In this document: positions 18,282-26,150 of the stretch, in pieces
Layout: each line of letters starts with the position of its first letter
Position numbering within the stretch: position 1 is the first letter of the stretch
Virus record (IMG/VR): IMGVR_UViG_3300042356_000196
Coordinates: 1-50,419 of that record
Direction: 5' to 3' (one strand)
DNA from: a virus
DNA: 50,419 nucleotides
The notes under the pieces: generated by a model
Seen by the model: the letters and a program-made list of their open reading frames with translations, nothing else
What the model was told of the DNA's origin: nothing
The model's database searches: none
Translations under genes and position numbers: made by a program

Positions 18282-20518
18282 TATTTTCTTAATTGACTAA
18301 TGTTGCCACTGTTGTTGTATCTGACAAAATTAATATTTATTTTTGACTTTTCCTCTTTGACTTGAAACATGTTCTTCCTAGTTGCCATAATGGCAAGTCC
18401 TGAGCTAATCGAGGCATCATGTTTTGTTCGATTGTTTATGTCAAACCTTGCCCAGTCCTCTAAAGTTTTGGTAAAGTACATGTTACCCATCTCGTCTGGT
18501 TCACGGTAAGTTCCTTCCTGATCAAAGCCTACGTACTGTTCAATGTACGTTCCTATAGATGATGCGTGAGCTTGTTTAACGTCTTCAGACGAGTTAGGTA
18601 TACCACCAAGCTCTAACTCTGTCTTAGAGAGCTTAGAAATGTGTTTGTCTGGTCTGTTCAGTGAGTAGCCCCTGTACCCTCTGTCCTTAATATGGTACAG
18701 TAGCCTAGTCTTATTGTTCTCAATAAGTATTGGCATACCGTAGAATATAATAGCCATAAGGACATCCTCGAAGAATATCTCTGCTGTCTGTGTACGTGTA
18801 ACGTACTCTAATACAAACTGATTAGTTGGGGCGTTAGGCTCCATATGGAACCCAGTAAGTCCGTGTAGAGCACCGTTTGATCCACCACCACCTACAGTTC
18901 CTGATATATCGTAAGGGTCACATCCAAATGCACCTAAATGCTCGTTTGCAGGACGCTTCTTTCCGTGTCTATCTGTTATTACTTTGTTTCTTAACTCAGG
19001 TGGTGGTAACCACGATACTGTAAATTTACCTCCTGGATCTGGTGTCCATATAACCTCAGAGTCTAGCACTCCATCCTTCCAATGGAAGTTACCCTTAGTT
19101 AGTACACGCTCCTTAATAAGTGAGTCGTTGTAGTCTATCTGTTGGTATATCTTAGATAAGTTGTACAGTGATTGCTTAGACTCATCCCTAAACGCATGCG
19201 ACTCAGTACGTGGGTACTGTCTATAGTATTCATTAAGTGCGTCAGAGTCGTTCTTAAGTGCTGCAACCTCATTGTTCCAGTAAGTAATAACACCATTATC
19301 TATCATCTCCCCATCTATACCTAGCACAGGAGTTTTTGGATCTTCGAACACTGGAAATCCATACTTATCTATGTAACCCTCAAAGTTCCACTCCATAGGT
19401 ATAAATAGACTGTACAGCCCTGACTTAGTCTGTCCGTTGGCTGATCTATGCTTAGGATTAGAATCTGCGTACAACTTTTTAAAGTTGTTACCACCCTTCT
19501 CTAGTGCGTTTGATGTAGAACCCATCATACACTTACCAATAACCTTAGATCCTAATCGAAGACATGTCTTTGTTACACGCCAGTTGTTCAATATGTTATC
19601 AGGCCGTAGCCATTTTCCAGATTCATCATGTACCAATAGTAAAAGCTTTTCACCATCGTATGAGTTATCTGCTGTATTCTTCCAGTCAATAGTTGTGTCA
19701 AGACCTTCAATATCGTCAGTCTTCTCCTCGTTCATACTCTTCTTAGTAATCTTTGAGGCTGGAACCCTAAACGAAAGCTCTGTCTTTGGATTATCCATAC
19801 CATCCTGAACAGGCTTAAAGAAGAATGGGTAGTTCCTAACTATTGGAACAACCTTATCTGTAAACATCTTCTTGGCATCAGGACCAGTCTTAGAAAGTAT
19901 ACCAAGCCTAGAGTCCTTAGATATTGTACCCAAGTTTGATACCTCCCCTGAACTCATGAACGAGAAACCACTACGACGGTTCTTAAGGTAACACATACCA
20001 AAAGAACGTTCGTCAGCCTTGCACGCCTCCCAATATATGTAGAATATTCTGTTTGATTCACGGAAGTCAGGAAGACCGATATCTATCTTAGACCACTGAA
20101 GGTACATGTAGTGAGTACCAGTCATGTAAGTTGGCTCACCATCGTTCATGAACCAGTGGCCATACTCACGCCTATCAAACTCATTCTCTATGTAGTCAAC
20201 CCACTGTGATTTAAATACGTTGTCACGTCTCGACCACTCGAACGAAGACTTTATTTTCTGAAGCTCTTTAGGGTACTCATGTGGCATCCATCTGTTTTCC
20301 CCGACCTCCAAATCTTTCGGCGTCCTAGGAAGTGCGATATTGATACCATTAATGTAATATATGTCGCCAATAGTACCATCTTTCGAAATAATAATTAAGT
20401 CATAGTCACGATCATATCCGTACTGCCAAGCCTTACTAGCATTCCTAGTCGAACGAGCAGTCTTGTTTACATGATCGTTGTTTAGTTTATAAAGGTCATA
20501 TTTACTATTTCTTCGCAT
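18281..20518 (-). CDS. terL: Terminase large subunit
   Basis: 745 residues from the ATG at 20518, which overlaps the preceding stop by 14 bases; a further upstream start in the same frame is less likely. ATPase: Walker-A-like KNRRSG at residues 179-184 and hydrophobic-DE Walker B LLLLVHDES near 292-300. Nuclease domain: first acidic residue in GAFGCDPYD (Asp 534), then ILIENN and the C-terminal DASISSGLA. It powers DNA packaging with the portal encoded next to it. Confidence 0.93.
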   Translation of the reverse strand: MRRNSKYDLYKLNNDHVNKTARSTRNASKAWQYGYDRDYDLIIISKDGTIGDIYYINGINIALPRTPKDLEVGENRWMPHEYPKELQKIKSSFEWSRRDNVFKSQWVDYIENEFDRREYGHWFMNDGEPTYMTGTHYMYLQWSKIDIGLPDFRESNRIFYIYWEACKADERSFGMCYLKNRRSGFSFMSSGEVSNLGTISKDSRLGILSKTGPDAKKMFTDKVVPIVRNYPFFFKPVQDGMDNPKTELSFRVPASKITKKSMNEEKTDDIEGLDTTIDWKNTADNSYDGEKLLLLVHDESGKWLRPDNILNNWRVTKTCLRLGSKVIGKCMMGSTSNALEKGGNNFKKLYADSNPKHRSANGQTKSGLYSLFIPMEWNFEGYIDKYGFPVFEDPKTPVLGIDGEMIDNGVITYWNNEVAALKNDSDALNEYYRQYPRTESHAFRDESKQSLYNLSKIYQQIDYNDSLIKERVLTKGNFHWKDGVLDSEVIWTPDPGGKFTVSWLPPPELRNKVITDRHGKKRPANEHLGAFGCDPYDISGTVGGGGSNGALHGLTGFHMEPNAPTNQFVLEYVTRTQTAEIFFEDVLMAIIFYGMPILIENNKTRLLYHIKDRGYRGYSLNRPDKHISKLSKTELELGGIPNSSEDVKQAHASSIGTYIEQYVGFDQEGTYREPDEMGNMYFTKTLEDWARFDINNRTKHDASISSGLAIMATRKNMFQVKEEKSKININFVRYNNSGNISQLRK

Positions 20519-20804
20519 TGCTTCTTGCCCTTCCCTCTGCAAATCCTCCGCTACCAGATAACACAACTGGCATAGAACCAACAGTCTCTTTTGCACGCTC
20601 TGAATCTATACGCTCAAGTATAGATAGCGCATCCTCAAATGCAAGTCTCTTTGCAGCTGCGGCATTCTTCATCTTATCAACTGACAAGTCGTCGTCAATA
20701 GAGTAATTTACAATTTGCTGTTCGAGTACTTTAATAAGCTCGTCAACAGACTTCTCTGCTGCACGTAGCACTCTGTCTTTTTTATCTCTTAGATTTTCAA
20801 GCAT
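20505..20804 (-). CDS. Candidate terminase small subunit
   Basis: 99 residues, helical and charged (KKDRVLRAAEKSVDELIKVL; KRLAFEDALSILERIDSERA), with a Gly-rich tail ending SNAKK. It lies immediately upstream of terL with a 14-base overlap, the usual place of the small terminase. No clear DNA-binding HTH is visible, so the assignment rests on position, size and helical character. Confidence 0.6.
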   Translation of the reverse strand: MLENLRDKKDRVLRAAEKSVDELIKVLEQQIVNYSIDDDLSVDKMKNAAAAKRLAFEDALSILERIDSERAKETVGSMPVVLSGSGGFAEGRARSNAKK

Positions 20805-21355
20805 AGACTACTTAATTTCATTCGGTATAACTTAGTCTCATCAATATTAAACTCGTACTCAGACTCTGGCTTAAATGATACAACATCACCTACCTTAATA
20901 TCCTCACCTTCTGGTATATACTCAATGACACCTTTAAGTTCTGACTCTACGTTTACAGTGGATATAGATCCATCCTCGTTATTATGAAGTATAGGCCTAA
21001 CAAAGCAGTAAGGACGAGGAGCACTCCATTCTACAGAGAACTCCTTCTTATAAAGATACAGCTGATCTGATTCTATCATAAAGATATCATCTCTGAAGTG
21101 ATTCCAGCTAGATCTCTCGTTGCCCTTCATGTCGTAGTACAACCTAAAAACATTATGGTGAACCACAACAAGATCTCCATTATATATCTCTCCTTTATAA
21201 CCGATAGGGGTAGCAACAACTACCCCTATTCGATTTGTGTATCTGTGGTCCTCTTGAGATGAGGACATAATGAAATCCTTTCCATTCAAGTTCTTGGATG
21301 CATTATATCGTACACCTTGATGAGGACGCACAATAAAGTAGTGTGGTGACTTCAT
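20789..21355 (-). CDS. Conserved phage protein, possibly GroES-like beta-barrel fold
   Basis: 188 residues with two similar halves: IGVVVATPIGYKGEIYNGDL, then VVVHHN, and KGVIEYIPEGEDIKVGDVVS, then FKPESEYEF. Each has the hydrophobic-GD-hydrophobic pattern of the GroES barrel, and the C-terminus (TKLYRMKLSSLCLKI) resembles the last GroES strands. This likeness is weak and no mobile loop is evident. It overlaps the small-terminase candidate by 16 bases and the previous gene by one base. Unknown function; a packaging or assembly factor is possible. Confidence 0.7.
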   Translation of the reverse strand: MKSPHYFIVRPHQGVRYNASKNLNGKDFIMSSSQEDHRYTNRIGVVVATPIGYKGEIYNGDLVVVHHNVFRLYYDMKGNERSSWNHFRDDIFMIESDQLYLYKKEFSVEWSAPRPYCFVRPILHNNEDGSISTVNVESELKGVIEYIPEGEDIKVGDVVSFKPESEYEFNIDETKLYRMKLSSLCLKI

Positions 21356-21573
21356 TAGAAGTTTATATTATACTCAATAGATACTGGAACTGTACTACCA
21401 ATAGACTTCCATTTAACGGCCTCTCCATCTTTCTCAACCCATATATCGTAAAGCCCTTCATCAGTTCTCATGATGTCAAACACGGTATACTCACCACCCA
21501 TCACAGGCTTCCCAACCTGAAAGTGCATGGCGTTTAAAAGATCTGTCCCTATGGAAATCTTGCGAATTATCAT
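21355..21573 (-). CDS. Small protein of unknown function
   Basis: 72 residues, beta-rich (GGEYTVFDIMRTDEGLYDIW, then VEKDGEAVKW). It overlaps its upstream neighbour by 4 bases and its downstream neighbour by 1, so it is part of the terminase-side operon. No family recognised. Confidence 0.7.
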   Translation of the reverse strand: MIIRKISIGTDLLNAMHFQVGKPVMGGEYTVFDIMRTDEGLYDIWVEKDGEAVKWKSIGSTVPVSIEYNINF

Positions 21574-21815
21574 GATATCTCGCCAGTCTGCATATTAATG
21601 CGACCCTCACCGTACTTGTCGTGAATCTCCTTTTGAACTACTGCTAGTTCGTTGTGAGCTACGTCAAGGTTAATAAGTGTAGTCTGCTTGTCTGTCTTAA
21701 GACGTTCCTCTGTGATCGTAATATCAGCTAAGTGTTCTCTTAACTGGTAGTAATTTGTTCTAGCTGCAACGAACTTTTCTAGCTCTTCAGCTGTCAATAC
21801 TTTTTTCTTTCCCAT
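21570..21815 (-). CDS. Small coiled-coil protein of unknown function
   Basis: 81 residues, almost entirely helical with heptad-like spacing (LTAEELEKFVAARTNYYQLR, then NLDVAHNELAVVQKEIHDKY). Small coiled-coil proteins at this spot in phages are sometimes chaperones or scaffolds, but nothing specific is visible. A TATATTTG box 22 bases upstream suggests it begins the terminase-portal-capsid transcription unit. Confidence 0.75.
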   Translation of the reverse strand: MGKKKVLTAEELEKFVAARTNYYQLREHLADITITEERLKTDKQTTLINLDVAHNELAVVQKEIHDKYGEGRINMQTGEIS

Positions 21816-21837
21816 TTGAATTTAATTTAATTTGTCA

Positions 21838-21845
21838 CAAATATA
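21838..21845 (-). promoter_or_regulatory. -7 box TATATTTG for terminase/capsid operon
   Basis: TATATTTG on the minus strand 22 bases before the ATG at 21815. It is followed by many closely spaced genes down to the capsid terminator at 11401. No -33 TTTG at the usual distance. Confidence 0.5.
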
Positions 21846-21864
21846 GTAGATTTTTGCGACAGAG

Positions 21865-22299
21865 TTATATTGCGAATGTAAAAATCTCTACATAAACTCC
21901 AGTCAACATACCGTTAGCAAGAGTACCATTACTGTATGTCTTTAAAGATATGCTGTTGTTATTTGTTACAGCGAACTCATATGTAGTATCATAATTTCCT
22001 GAAGCACCAACGATGCATCCAGCATTAACAGAACCAAATGATCCTGTTGATGTAAATGTATAAACACCTGTGCTACCGTATGCCCAAGTTCCAGTGATAG
22101 TATTTCCGTCAACAATTGTAGCTACAGGAGCCGTTGACGCAGACTGTGTCAAGAATGCACGGTAAACTTTAGAAGATCTTCCAAGGTCAGCAATAGACTG
22201 AGCTGTAAAATTCTTAGTGCTACCGTTCGAATCTGTTGATCCTAATATTCTGTCTCCTGGAGAAGGAGTTTGTGTCTGATAATTATTAATTTTTCCCAT
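21865..22299 (-). CDS. Phage structural/decoration protein (INNYQTQTPSPGDRILG type)
   Basis: 144 residues. The N-terminal GKINNYQTQTPSPGDRILGS, then STKNFTAQSIADLG, is a recurrent motif of small phage virion proteins, where it precedes a beta-rich decoration or fibre domain. The rest is Gly/Ser/Thr-rich beta sequence. A TAAATTTG box lies 4 bases before the ATG. Probably a capsid fibre or fibre-tip protein. Confidence 0.75.
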   Translation of the reverse strand: MGKINNYQTQTPSPGDRILGSTDSNGSTKNFTAQSIADLGRSSKVYRAFLTQSASTAPVATIVDGNTITGTWAYGSTGVYTFTSTGSFGSVNAGCIVGASGNYDTTYEFAVTNNNSISLKTYSNGTLANGMLTGVYVEIFTFAI

Positions 22300-22303
22300 G
22301 TGA

Positions 22304-22311
22304 CAAATTTA
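22304..22311 (-). promoter_or_regulatory. -7 box TAAATTTG, 4 bases before ATG
   Basis: Minus strand TAAATTTG then TCAC then ATG (22299). No -33 TTTG. A candidate leaderless start. Confidence 0.55.
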
Positions 22312-22328
22312 GTAAATATTTGTGACAA

Positions 22329-22469
22329 TTATCTTCCCTGACCCTTGTACGCCTTCTTGTAGTTCTTACTACTCTTAAGCTTAGATGTTTTTGTCTTAGA
22401 ATGAATGCCAGGTCTTTCTACGTGTACCTTAGCAACTCTAGTTGATTCCTGAGATTTAATCTTAGCCAT
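22329..22469 (-). CDS. 46-residue conserved basic protein (RPGIHSKTKTSK type)
   Basis: Contains VHVERPGIHSKTKTSKLKSS, then NYKKAYKGQGR at the C-terminus, a small basic family seen in many phages and some large DNA viruses. 14 Lys/Arg. It starts one base after the stop of the 52-residue gene (TAAAATG). Probably virion-associated; function unknown. Confidence 0.82.
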   Translation of the reverse strand: MAKIKSQESTRVAKVHVERPGIHSKTKTSKLKSSKNYKKAYKGQGR

Positions 22470-22470
22470 T

Positions 22471-22629
22471 TTATCTATTTTTAATAGTGAAATTAAGAAC
22501 AGTAAGAATAAAGAACTCTCTTGAAATATCTAATTCCAAAGTAAATAAGTCAATCTTACCAAGTCTAAACCTAATACAAAATTTATCCCACTGTTTATTT
22601 TTTACCTTCCAAGTGTTTCTAATTATCAT
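22471..22629 (-). CDS. 52-residue protein of unknown function
   Basis: Starts MIIRNTWKVKNKQWDKFCIR and contains LELDISREFFILTVLNF. The ATG overlaps the TGA of the upstream peptidoglycan-binding gene (ATGA), supporting a coupled gene. Strongly aromatic/hydrophobic but not a clear membrane segment. No family recognised. Confidence 0.65.
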   Translation of the reverse strand: MIIRNTWKVKNKQWDKFCIRFRLGKIDLFTLELDISREFFILTVLNFTIKNR

Positions 22630-23435
22630 ACTATATCGTTTGATTCAATCAATGTATAAGTAAACTTGTTTCCGTTTGCAGTTCTTGCTCTACGGCATAT
22701 TGCCATAAACTCTTCAAAGTCTTTAGACTTCTTAAACACTTGGCATCCTTCACTCCAATTTTCTACAAATGTAGAATCTGAACCTGCCTTGTGTATGTTA
22801 ATTCCAAACAAACCTTCTTGTGTTCTATCCTCAGCATATACCATGTTACGATCAGCATCACGATAAACTTTAACAGGTTTATTTTGTCCTAATGCTTCGT
22901 ATTTACCTCCGTGTAAACGAATACCATGAGAGTCAATGTATTGACCTTCTACAAGTCTTGCAACTCCTGCTTTATTACCAAACTTCATAACGCCTTTAGT
23001 TCCTGGATCAGTAGTCGCTGGCCAACAATGGAAGTGCTCTACACCATCAACAGTGTAAGTTAAAGTTAAATGGTCATCAAATAAGTTAGTTACTTTTTGT
23101 CCTGTAGAAGAGTTTCGAACTCCTACAATATTTAGCATTAGGTCTTTACCTTCAAACCACTTATGTCCTTTAGATACTACTGCGGTTTTTACTTGTTCTC
23201 CTGTATACTTAGGAGCAGCTTTTGGTTTAGATGGTGTTGCTTGAGCATCAACCTTTATTCCCATCTTAGCTAGTGTAGCAGGACCTACTATCCCATCAGC
23301 CTTCAAACCGTTTTTAGTTTGCCATTCTTTAACCGCTTCTTCTGTTTTAGGTCCAAAATTTCCTACTGGTTCTACACCTAATACAATCTGAATTTGCTTA
23401 ACAACCTCGTTGTTGTCTCCTCTTTTAAGTACCAT
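22626..23435 (-). CDS. Peptidoglycan-binding, L,D-transpeptidase-like lysis protein
   Basis: 269 residues. The N-terminal ~60 residues are a PG-binding-1 repeat (NNEVVKQIQIVLG, GNFGPKTEEAVKEWQTKNGL, DGIVGPATL). The C-terminal domain has SHGIRLHGG, then GINIHKAG, 13 residues, then WSEGCQVF, matching the His-to-SxGC spacing of L,D-transpeptidase/YkuD-type catalytic sites, but with Glu where those enzymes have His in SHGC. It is followed by small basic genes and preceded by a holin-like gene, supporting an endolysin or wall-processing role. The exact reaction is not certain. Confidence 0.8.
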   Translation of the reverse strand: MVLKRGDNNEVVKQIQIVLGVEPVGNFGPKTEEAVKEWQTKNGLKADGIVGPATLAKMGIKVDAQATPSKPKAAPKYTGEQVKTAVVSKGHKWFEGKDLMLNIVGVRNSSTGQKVTNLFDDHLTLTYTVDGVEHFHCWPATTDPGTKGVMKFGNKAGVARLVEGQYIDSHGIRLHGGKYEALGQNKPVKVYRDADRNMVYAEDRTQEGLFGINIHKAGSDSTFVENWSEGCQVFKKSKDFEEFMAICRRARTANGNKFTYTLIESNDIV

Positions 23436-23437
23436 AA

Positions 23438-23722
23438 TTATCCTAATTCTTCGTTAGTAGTTTCTTCTTCTTCAGTATTTTTTTCTGCTTTCTTTTTTAG
23501 GCTTAGTATTCTACCTGCTGTAGTAATACCAAAAGCACCTAAAGTTAAGATCATAAAACCATCAAAGATAAATTCTTTGATAATTAATTCTTTACTAAAA
23601 ATTCCTGTAACAACATCAACAAGTAACACAGTTACCATAGCAAAAAAAGATATTACTCCTACAAATGCTTGTTCGTTGATATTGTTATCATCCGAAATCA
23701 AGTCTCTAAAAAATTTTTTCAT
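23438..23722 (-). CDS. Holin-like two-helix membrane protein
   Basis: 94 residues with two hydrophobic segments (about 20-41, FVGVISFFAMVTVLLVDVVT, and 53-70, FDGFMILTLGAFGITTAGRI) and a strongly charged C-terminus (KKKAEKNTEEEE). Size, topology and position next to the wall-active protein suggest a class II-type holin. It is 2 bases from the lysis gene and overlaps the next gene by 4. Confidence 0.65.
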   Translation of the reverse strand: MKKFFRDLISDDNNINEQAFVGVISFFAMVTVLLVDVVTGIFSKELIIKEFIFDGFMILTLGAFGITTAGRILSLKKKAEKNTEEEETTNEELG

Positions 23723-24075
23723 TCTAATGTATCTCTTTTAGTTTTACCCCAGAAGTTCTTCTGTTCTTTAATAACTACTGTATCATGAATAACAATAGTG
23801 TCATGAATGTAAATTCTTACCTTTTTAATAACCTCAATGGTTTCTGCAACTGGTGTTTGTGCTAGTTCACCTTCTGCTGTTAATACAGTTTTCTCAAGCT
23901 GTTTTACATCTGACTCTAGTAGTCCATTCTCTTCTACTAATTTTTCATTATCAAATTGAAGAGTTTGTGCTGTGTCAACAACATCAACATGCTCTGTACC
24001 ACTCTTAAGTATTTGAGTAAGCATAAGAGCAATGATTATTGCTATAAGTCCAAGTATTACAAGCTTGTTTTTCAT
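23719..24075 (-). CDS. Rz-like inner-membrane protein (candidate i-spanin)
   Basis: 118 residues: one N-terminal membrane helix (LVILGLIAIIIALMLTQIL), then a long periplasmic coiled coil (FDNEKLVEENGLLESDVKQL) and repeated IHDTIVIHDTVVI. This is the architecture of phage i-spanins (Rz). The HDT repeat resembles Bacteroidota phage Rz-like proteins. Overlaps both neighbours by 4 bases. Confidence 0.6.
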   Translation of the reverse strand: MKNKLVILGLIAIIIALMLTQILKSGTEHVDVVDTAQTLQFDNEKLVEENGLLESDVKQLEKTVLTAEGELAQTPVAETIEVIKKVRIYIHDTIVIHDTVVIKEQKNFWGKTKRDTLE

Positions 24076-24356
24076 CGCTTAGAGATTATAATGTCTTGTA
24101 GTTTCTCAAGGGCTTTTGTATTATTGTTCAAAGCCTCTGTAGTTTTTTGAGCATCTGAAGCAATATAAGTAGTGAGTTCTTTTTGTAACTCATCAACTTT
24201 TGTTTTTAAATTGTCCTCAGAAGTTAATTGTCTTTTTAACATAAACCAAAGAACAGCTCCTAATCCTAGGACTACAACTCCTAGTGCCCCATATTGGGTT
24301 AGTGTTTCAAAAATTCCAAATGAAGGAACAGCGGGGGTAGTGGCTATTAATACCAT
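24072..24356 (-). CDS. Small single-span membrane protein with coiled coil
   Basis: 94 residues with a membrane helix (YGALGVVVLGLGAVLWFMLK, about 22-41) followed by a helical cytoplasmic or periplasmic part (NLKTKVDELQKELTTYI; TTEALNNNTKALEKLQ). Similar layout to the next gene. Perhaps a holin/antiholin or spanin partner. Function unknown. Confidence 0.7.
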   Translation of the reverse strand: MVLIATTPAVPSFGIFETLTQYGALGVVVLGLGAVLWFMLKRQLTSEDNLKTKVDELQKELTTYIASDAQKTTEALNNNTKALEKLQDIIISKR

Positions 24357-24358
24357 AA

Positions 24359-24622
24359 TTATTTTTTATTTAAAACAAATTCTTTTACTGCATCTGATAA
24401 TTCACTTACGTGTCGAGCTAAATTTTTAATCTCTAATTGAGTTTGTTCCTGGATTGCTTGATATTTTAATCTAGCCTCTTGTTCTACTAATTCTATTTTA
24501 CCTTTAAGTTTTCCTTGTTCTTCTGTGTTTTTTCTTACATCATTGTGAACTATCTTTAGGAAGTACCCAATAATTAATACAGCAGTGCCAATTATAAATG
24601 TTGTAATTTCAGCAGGTGTCAT
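24359..24622 (-). CDS. Small single-span membrane protein with coiled coil
   Basis: 87 residues: N-terminal membrane helix (IIGTAVLIIGYFLKIV) and a coiled coil (KGKIELVEQEARLKYQAIQE). Pairs structurally with the preceding-position gene at 24072 and may be a diverged duplicate. Starts inside the stop of the lipoprotein gene (4-base overlap). Confidence 0.7.
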   Translation of the reverse strand: MTPAEITTFIIGTAVLIIGYFLKIVHNDVRKNTEEQGKLKGKIELVEQEARLKYQAIQEQTQLEIKNLARHVSELSDAVKEFVLNKK

Positions 24623-25101
24623 TTTTTAAACTGTTTGATTATAAAAAATGAAAAGATTAAGCTTATCGCTATAAAAAGCCAAGTCCAAGGAAATGATTTA
24701 TTCTCTTTACGTATTTTAGTTCTTTCTGTTTTTTTATTTGCCTTGTTTTGTTTGGTCTTATACTTTAGTGCTAGTCTAAGACTGTCGTTCTGCAACTTCA
24801 TCATCTTCTCCATGTGCTTGAACATGTCCTCGAAGTACTTACGTTCTTGCTTTGACATGCTTGATTTGATGGTGTTTGTTATAGTATATGGAAAGCTATC
24901 CTTTACTAAGTGCCTAACTTCAAGTGTATTAGTCTCTTTATTATAGATAGTGTCTGATGTGTACGAATACTTCCATACAGTGTCTGACTTAATAACAGCA
25001 CCCTTAGACTTAGCAATAGCTATGTGCTTCTCAGCTTTCATTAGGTGCTTCTCAGCACTGCATGAGTACAGTAGAAATAATGCTATAAGTAACTTATACA
25101 T
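24619..25101 (-). CDS. Unimolecular spanin-like lipoprotein
   Basis: 160 residues. The N-terminus MYKLLIALFLLYSC is a lipoprotein signal with lipobox LYSC (Cys14). The middle is a charged helical periplasmic region (KQERKYFEDMFKHMEKMMKL). The C-terminus is a second membrane helix (FPWTWLFIAISLIFSFFII, about 139-157) followed by KQFKK. Outer-membrane lipid anchor plus C-terminal inner-membrane helix is the design of u-spanins such as phage T1 gp11, which fuse the two membranes in the last step of lysis. Assignment is by architecture. Confidence 0.7.
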   Translation of the reverse strand: MYKLLIALFLLYSCSAEKHLMKAEKHIAIAKSKGAVIKSDTVWKYSYTSDTIYNKETNTLEVRHLVKDSFPYTITNTIKSSMSKQERKYFEDMFKHMEKMMKLQNDSLRLALKYKTKQNKANKKTERTKIRKENKSFPWTWLFIAISLIFSFFIIKQFKK

Positions 25102-25594
25102 TGTTCTTTGTTCTGCTTATAAAATCAGTAACGTTATTGATAGAATTCCTTAAGACAACAACAGTGTCCTTTACAGACTTTAGTATATTATTTCCTGATA
25201 TATCAAACCAGTTCTCGTTAATTGATGCAAGCTCAATTATACAGAATATTATAAGTAAAAGATTTGTAAATATTGCCTTTGTAACAACTATGTACTCAAT
25301 TGATAAGTACTGCATAACGCCCTTAATAAATGGTGTTAGCATGTAAAAATCTAACGGAAAAACTGCTAAGGCAAACAACAAGTAGCCAGTACCTTTATAG
25401 ATATATCCTTTTCTAAGCATCTTAGATGCAAAAACATCCATGTACCTTCGTCCATCTCGTTTAGACTGTATCTTAAGAGATATAAGCTTAACCAACGTAT
25501 CTACACCCATTGCCACCATTAGAAGTATGATTGATAACTCAATAGGAGAAATAAACCCTAAGAATAGTGTAAATACAGTAGCTAGTTTTTTCAT
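25094..25594 (-). CDS. Multi-span membrane protein, holin-family-like
   Basis: 166 residues with about three to four hydrophobic helices (PIELSIILLMVAMGVDTLVK; YLLFALAVFPLDFYMLTPFI; AIFTNLLLIIFCIIELASI) and a MGVDTLVKLISL segment after the first helix, a pattern seen in the toxin-secretion/phage-lysis holin group. A basic loop follows (KIQSKRDGRRYM). It overlaps the spanin-like gene by 8 bases. A second holin candidate in the cluster. Confidence 0.65.
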   Translation of the reverse strand: MKKLATVFTLFLGFISPIELSIILLMVAMGVDTLVKLISLKIQSKRDGRRYMDVFASKMLRKGYIYKGTGYLLFALAVFPLDFYMLTPFIKGVMQYLSIEYIVVTKAIFTNLLLIIFCIIELASINENWFDISGNNILKSVKDTVVVLRNSINNVTDFISRTKNNV

Positions 25595-25595
25595 C

Positions 25596-25889
25596 CTACT
25601 TAAGAACTAACGTTACAGATCCACTAGCTAACTCAATACTAGAAAAAGGCTTACTAACATCCATTGGGGTAATTATAGCTCCTGCCTTTATAGGTGTTAA
25701 TAGATCTGCAAAGTGATCATTTATAACATCAGTAACTATACCGTTTGAATCAGTAATTTCTAGAATAGAAAATTCTGTATCTTCTAATGTTACAATAGCA
25801 TATACTAGTGAAGTGTTATATGTACTAGTATCATTAAGGATGTATGTTCCTCCTCTTGCTGTTAGGATTTCTCCGTATGAATTTGGCAT
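25596..25889 (-). CDS. Small virion-type protein of unknown function
   Basis: 97 residues, low charge, beta-rich (SGSVTLVLK at the end; GAIITPMDVSKPFSSIELAS). The C-terminal region resembles small phage proteins of fibre or decoration type. It lies one base upstream of the holin-like gene. Function unknown. Confidence 0.72.
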   Translation of the reverse strand: MPNSYGEILTARGGTYILNDTSTYNTSLVYAIVTLEDTEFSILEITDSNGIVTDVINDHFADLLTPIKAGAIITPMDVSKPFSSIELASGSVTLVLK

Positions 25890-25895
25890 ATCTTT

Positions 25896-26150
25896 TTATT
25901 TTAAACCTTTTCGTGCTCTGTTTCTACTTCTATGTTCTGCTACAACTCCACCATCCTTTGTATGGCTTGCGTCTCGCTTATCTCCTTTTTTAAGTCCTAG
26001 CTTCTTTCGTCCTGCATTCGCCTCGACTCTAAGCTCTAGTCCTTTCTCAGTCTTGTTGTACTTAGACTGCTGCTTGAGGCGTTTCTGATTCGCCTCCTTG
26101 TTCTCCGCGTAGTACTTCGCTGTCTTCCCTTTTGTAGTTGAACTTTTCAT
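25896..26150 (-). CDS. Small, very basic protein of phage/large-virus type
   Basis: 84 residues, nearly 40 percent Lys/Arg. Motifs: KTAKYYAENKEANQKRLKQQ (YYAEN-type), YNKTEKGLELRVEANAGRKK, GDKRDASHTKDG. This type of protein recurs in crAss-like phages and large DNA viruses beside other small basic genes. Likely virion-internal or DNA-binding. Its start lies inside the preceding gene, which overlaps it by 89 bases. Confidence 0.8.
   Translation of the reverse strand: MKSSTTKGKTAKYYAENKEANQKRLKQQSKYNKTEKGLELRVEANAGRKKLGLKKGDKRDASHTKDGGVVAEHRSRNRARKGLK

Noticed and set aside
18281-20596. Longer terminase start at 20596
   Set aside because: The extra 26 residues overlap the small-terminase candidate by about 90 bases and do not resemble terminase N-termini; the ATG at 20518 gives a compact 14-base overlap.
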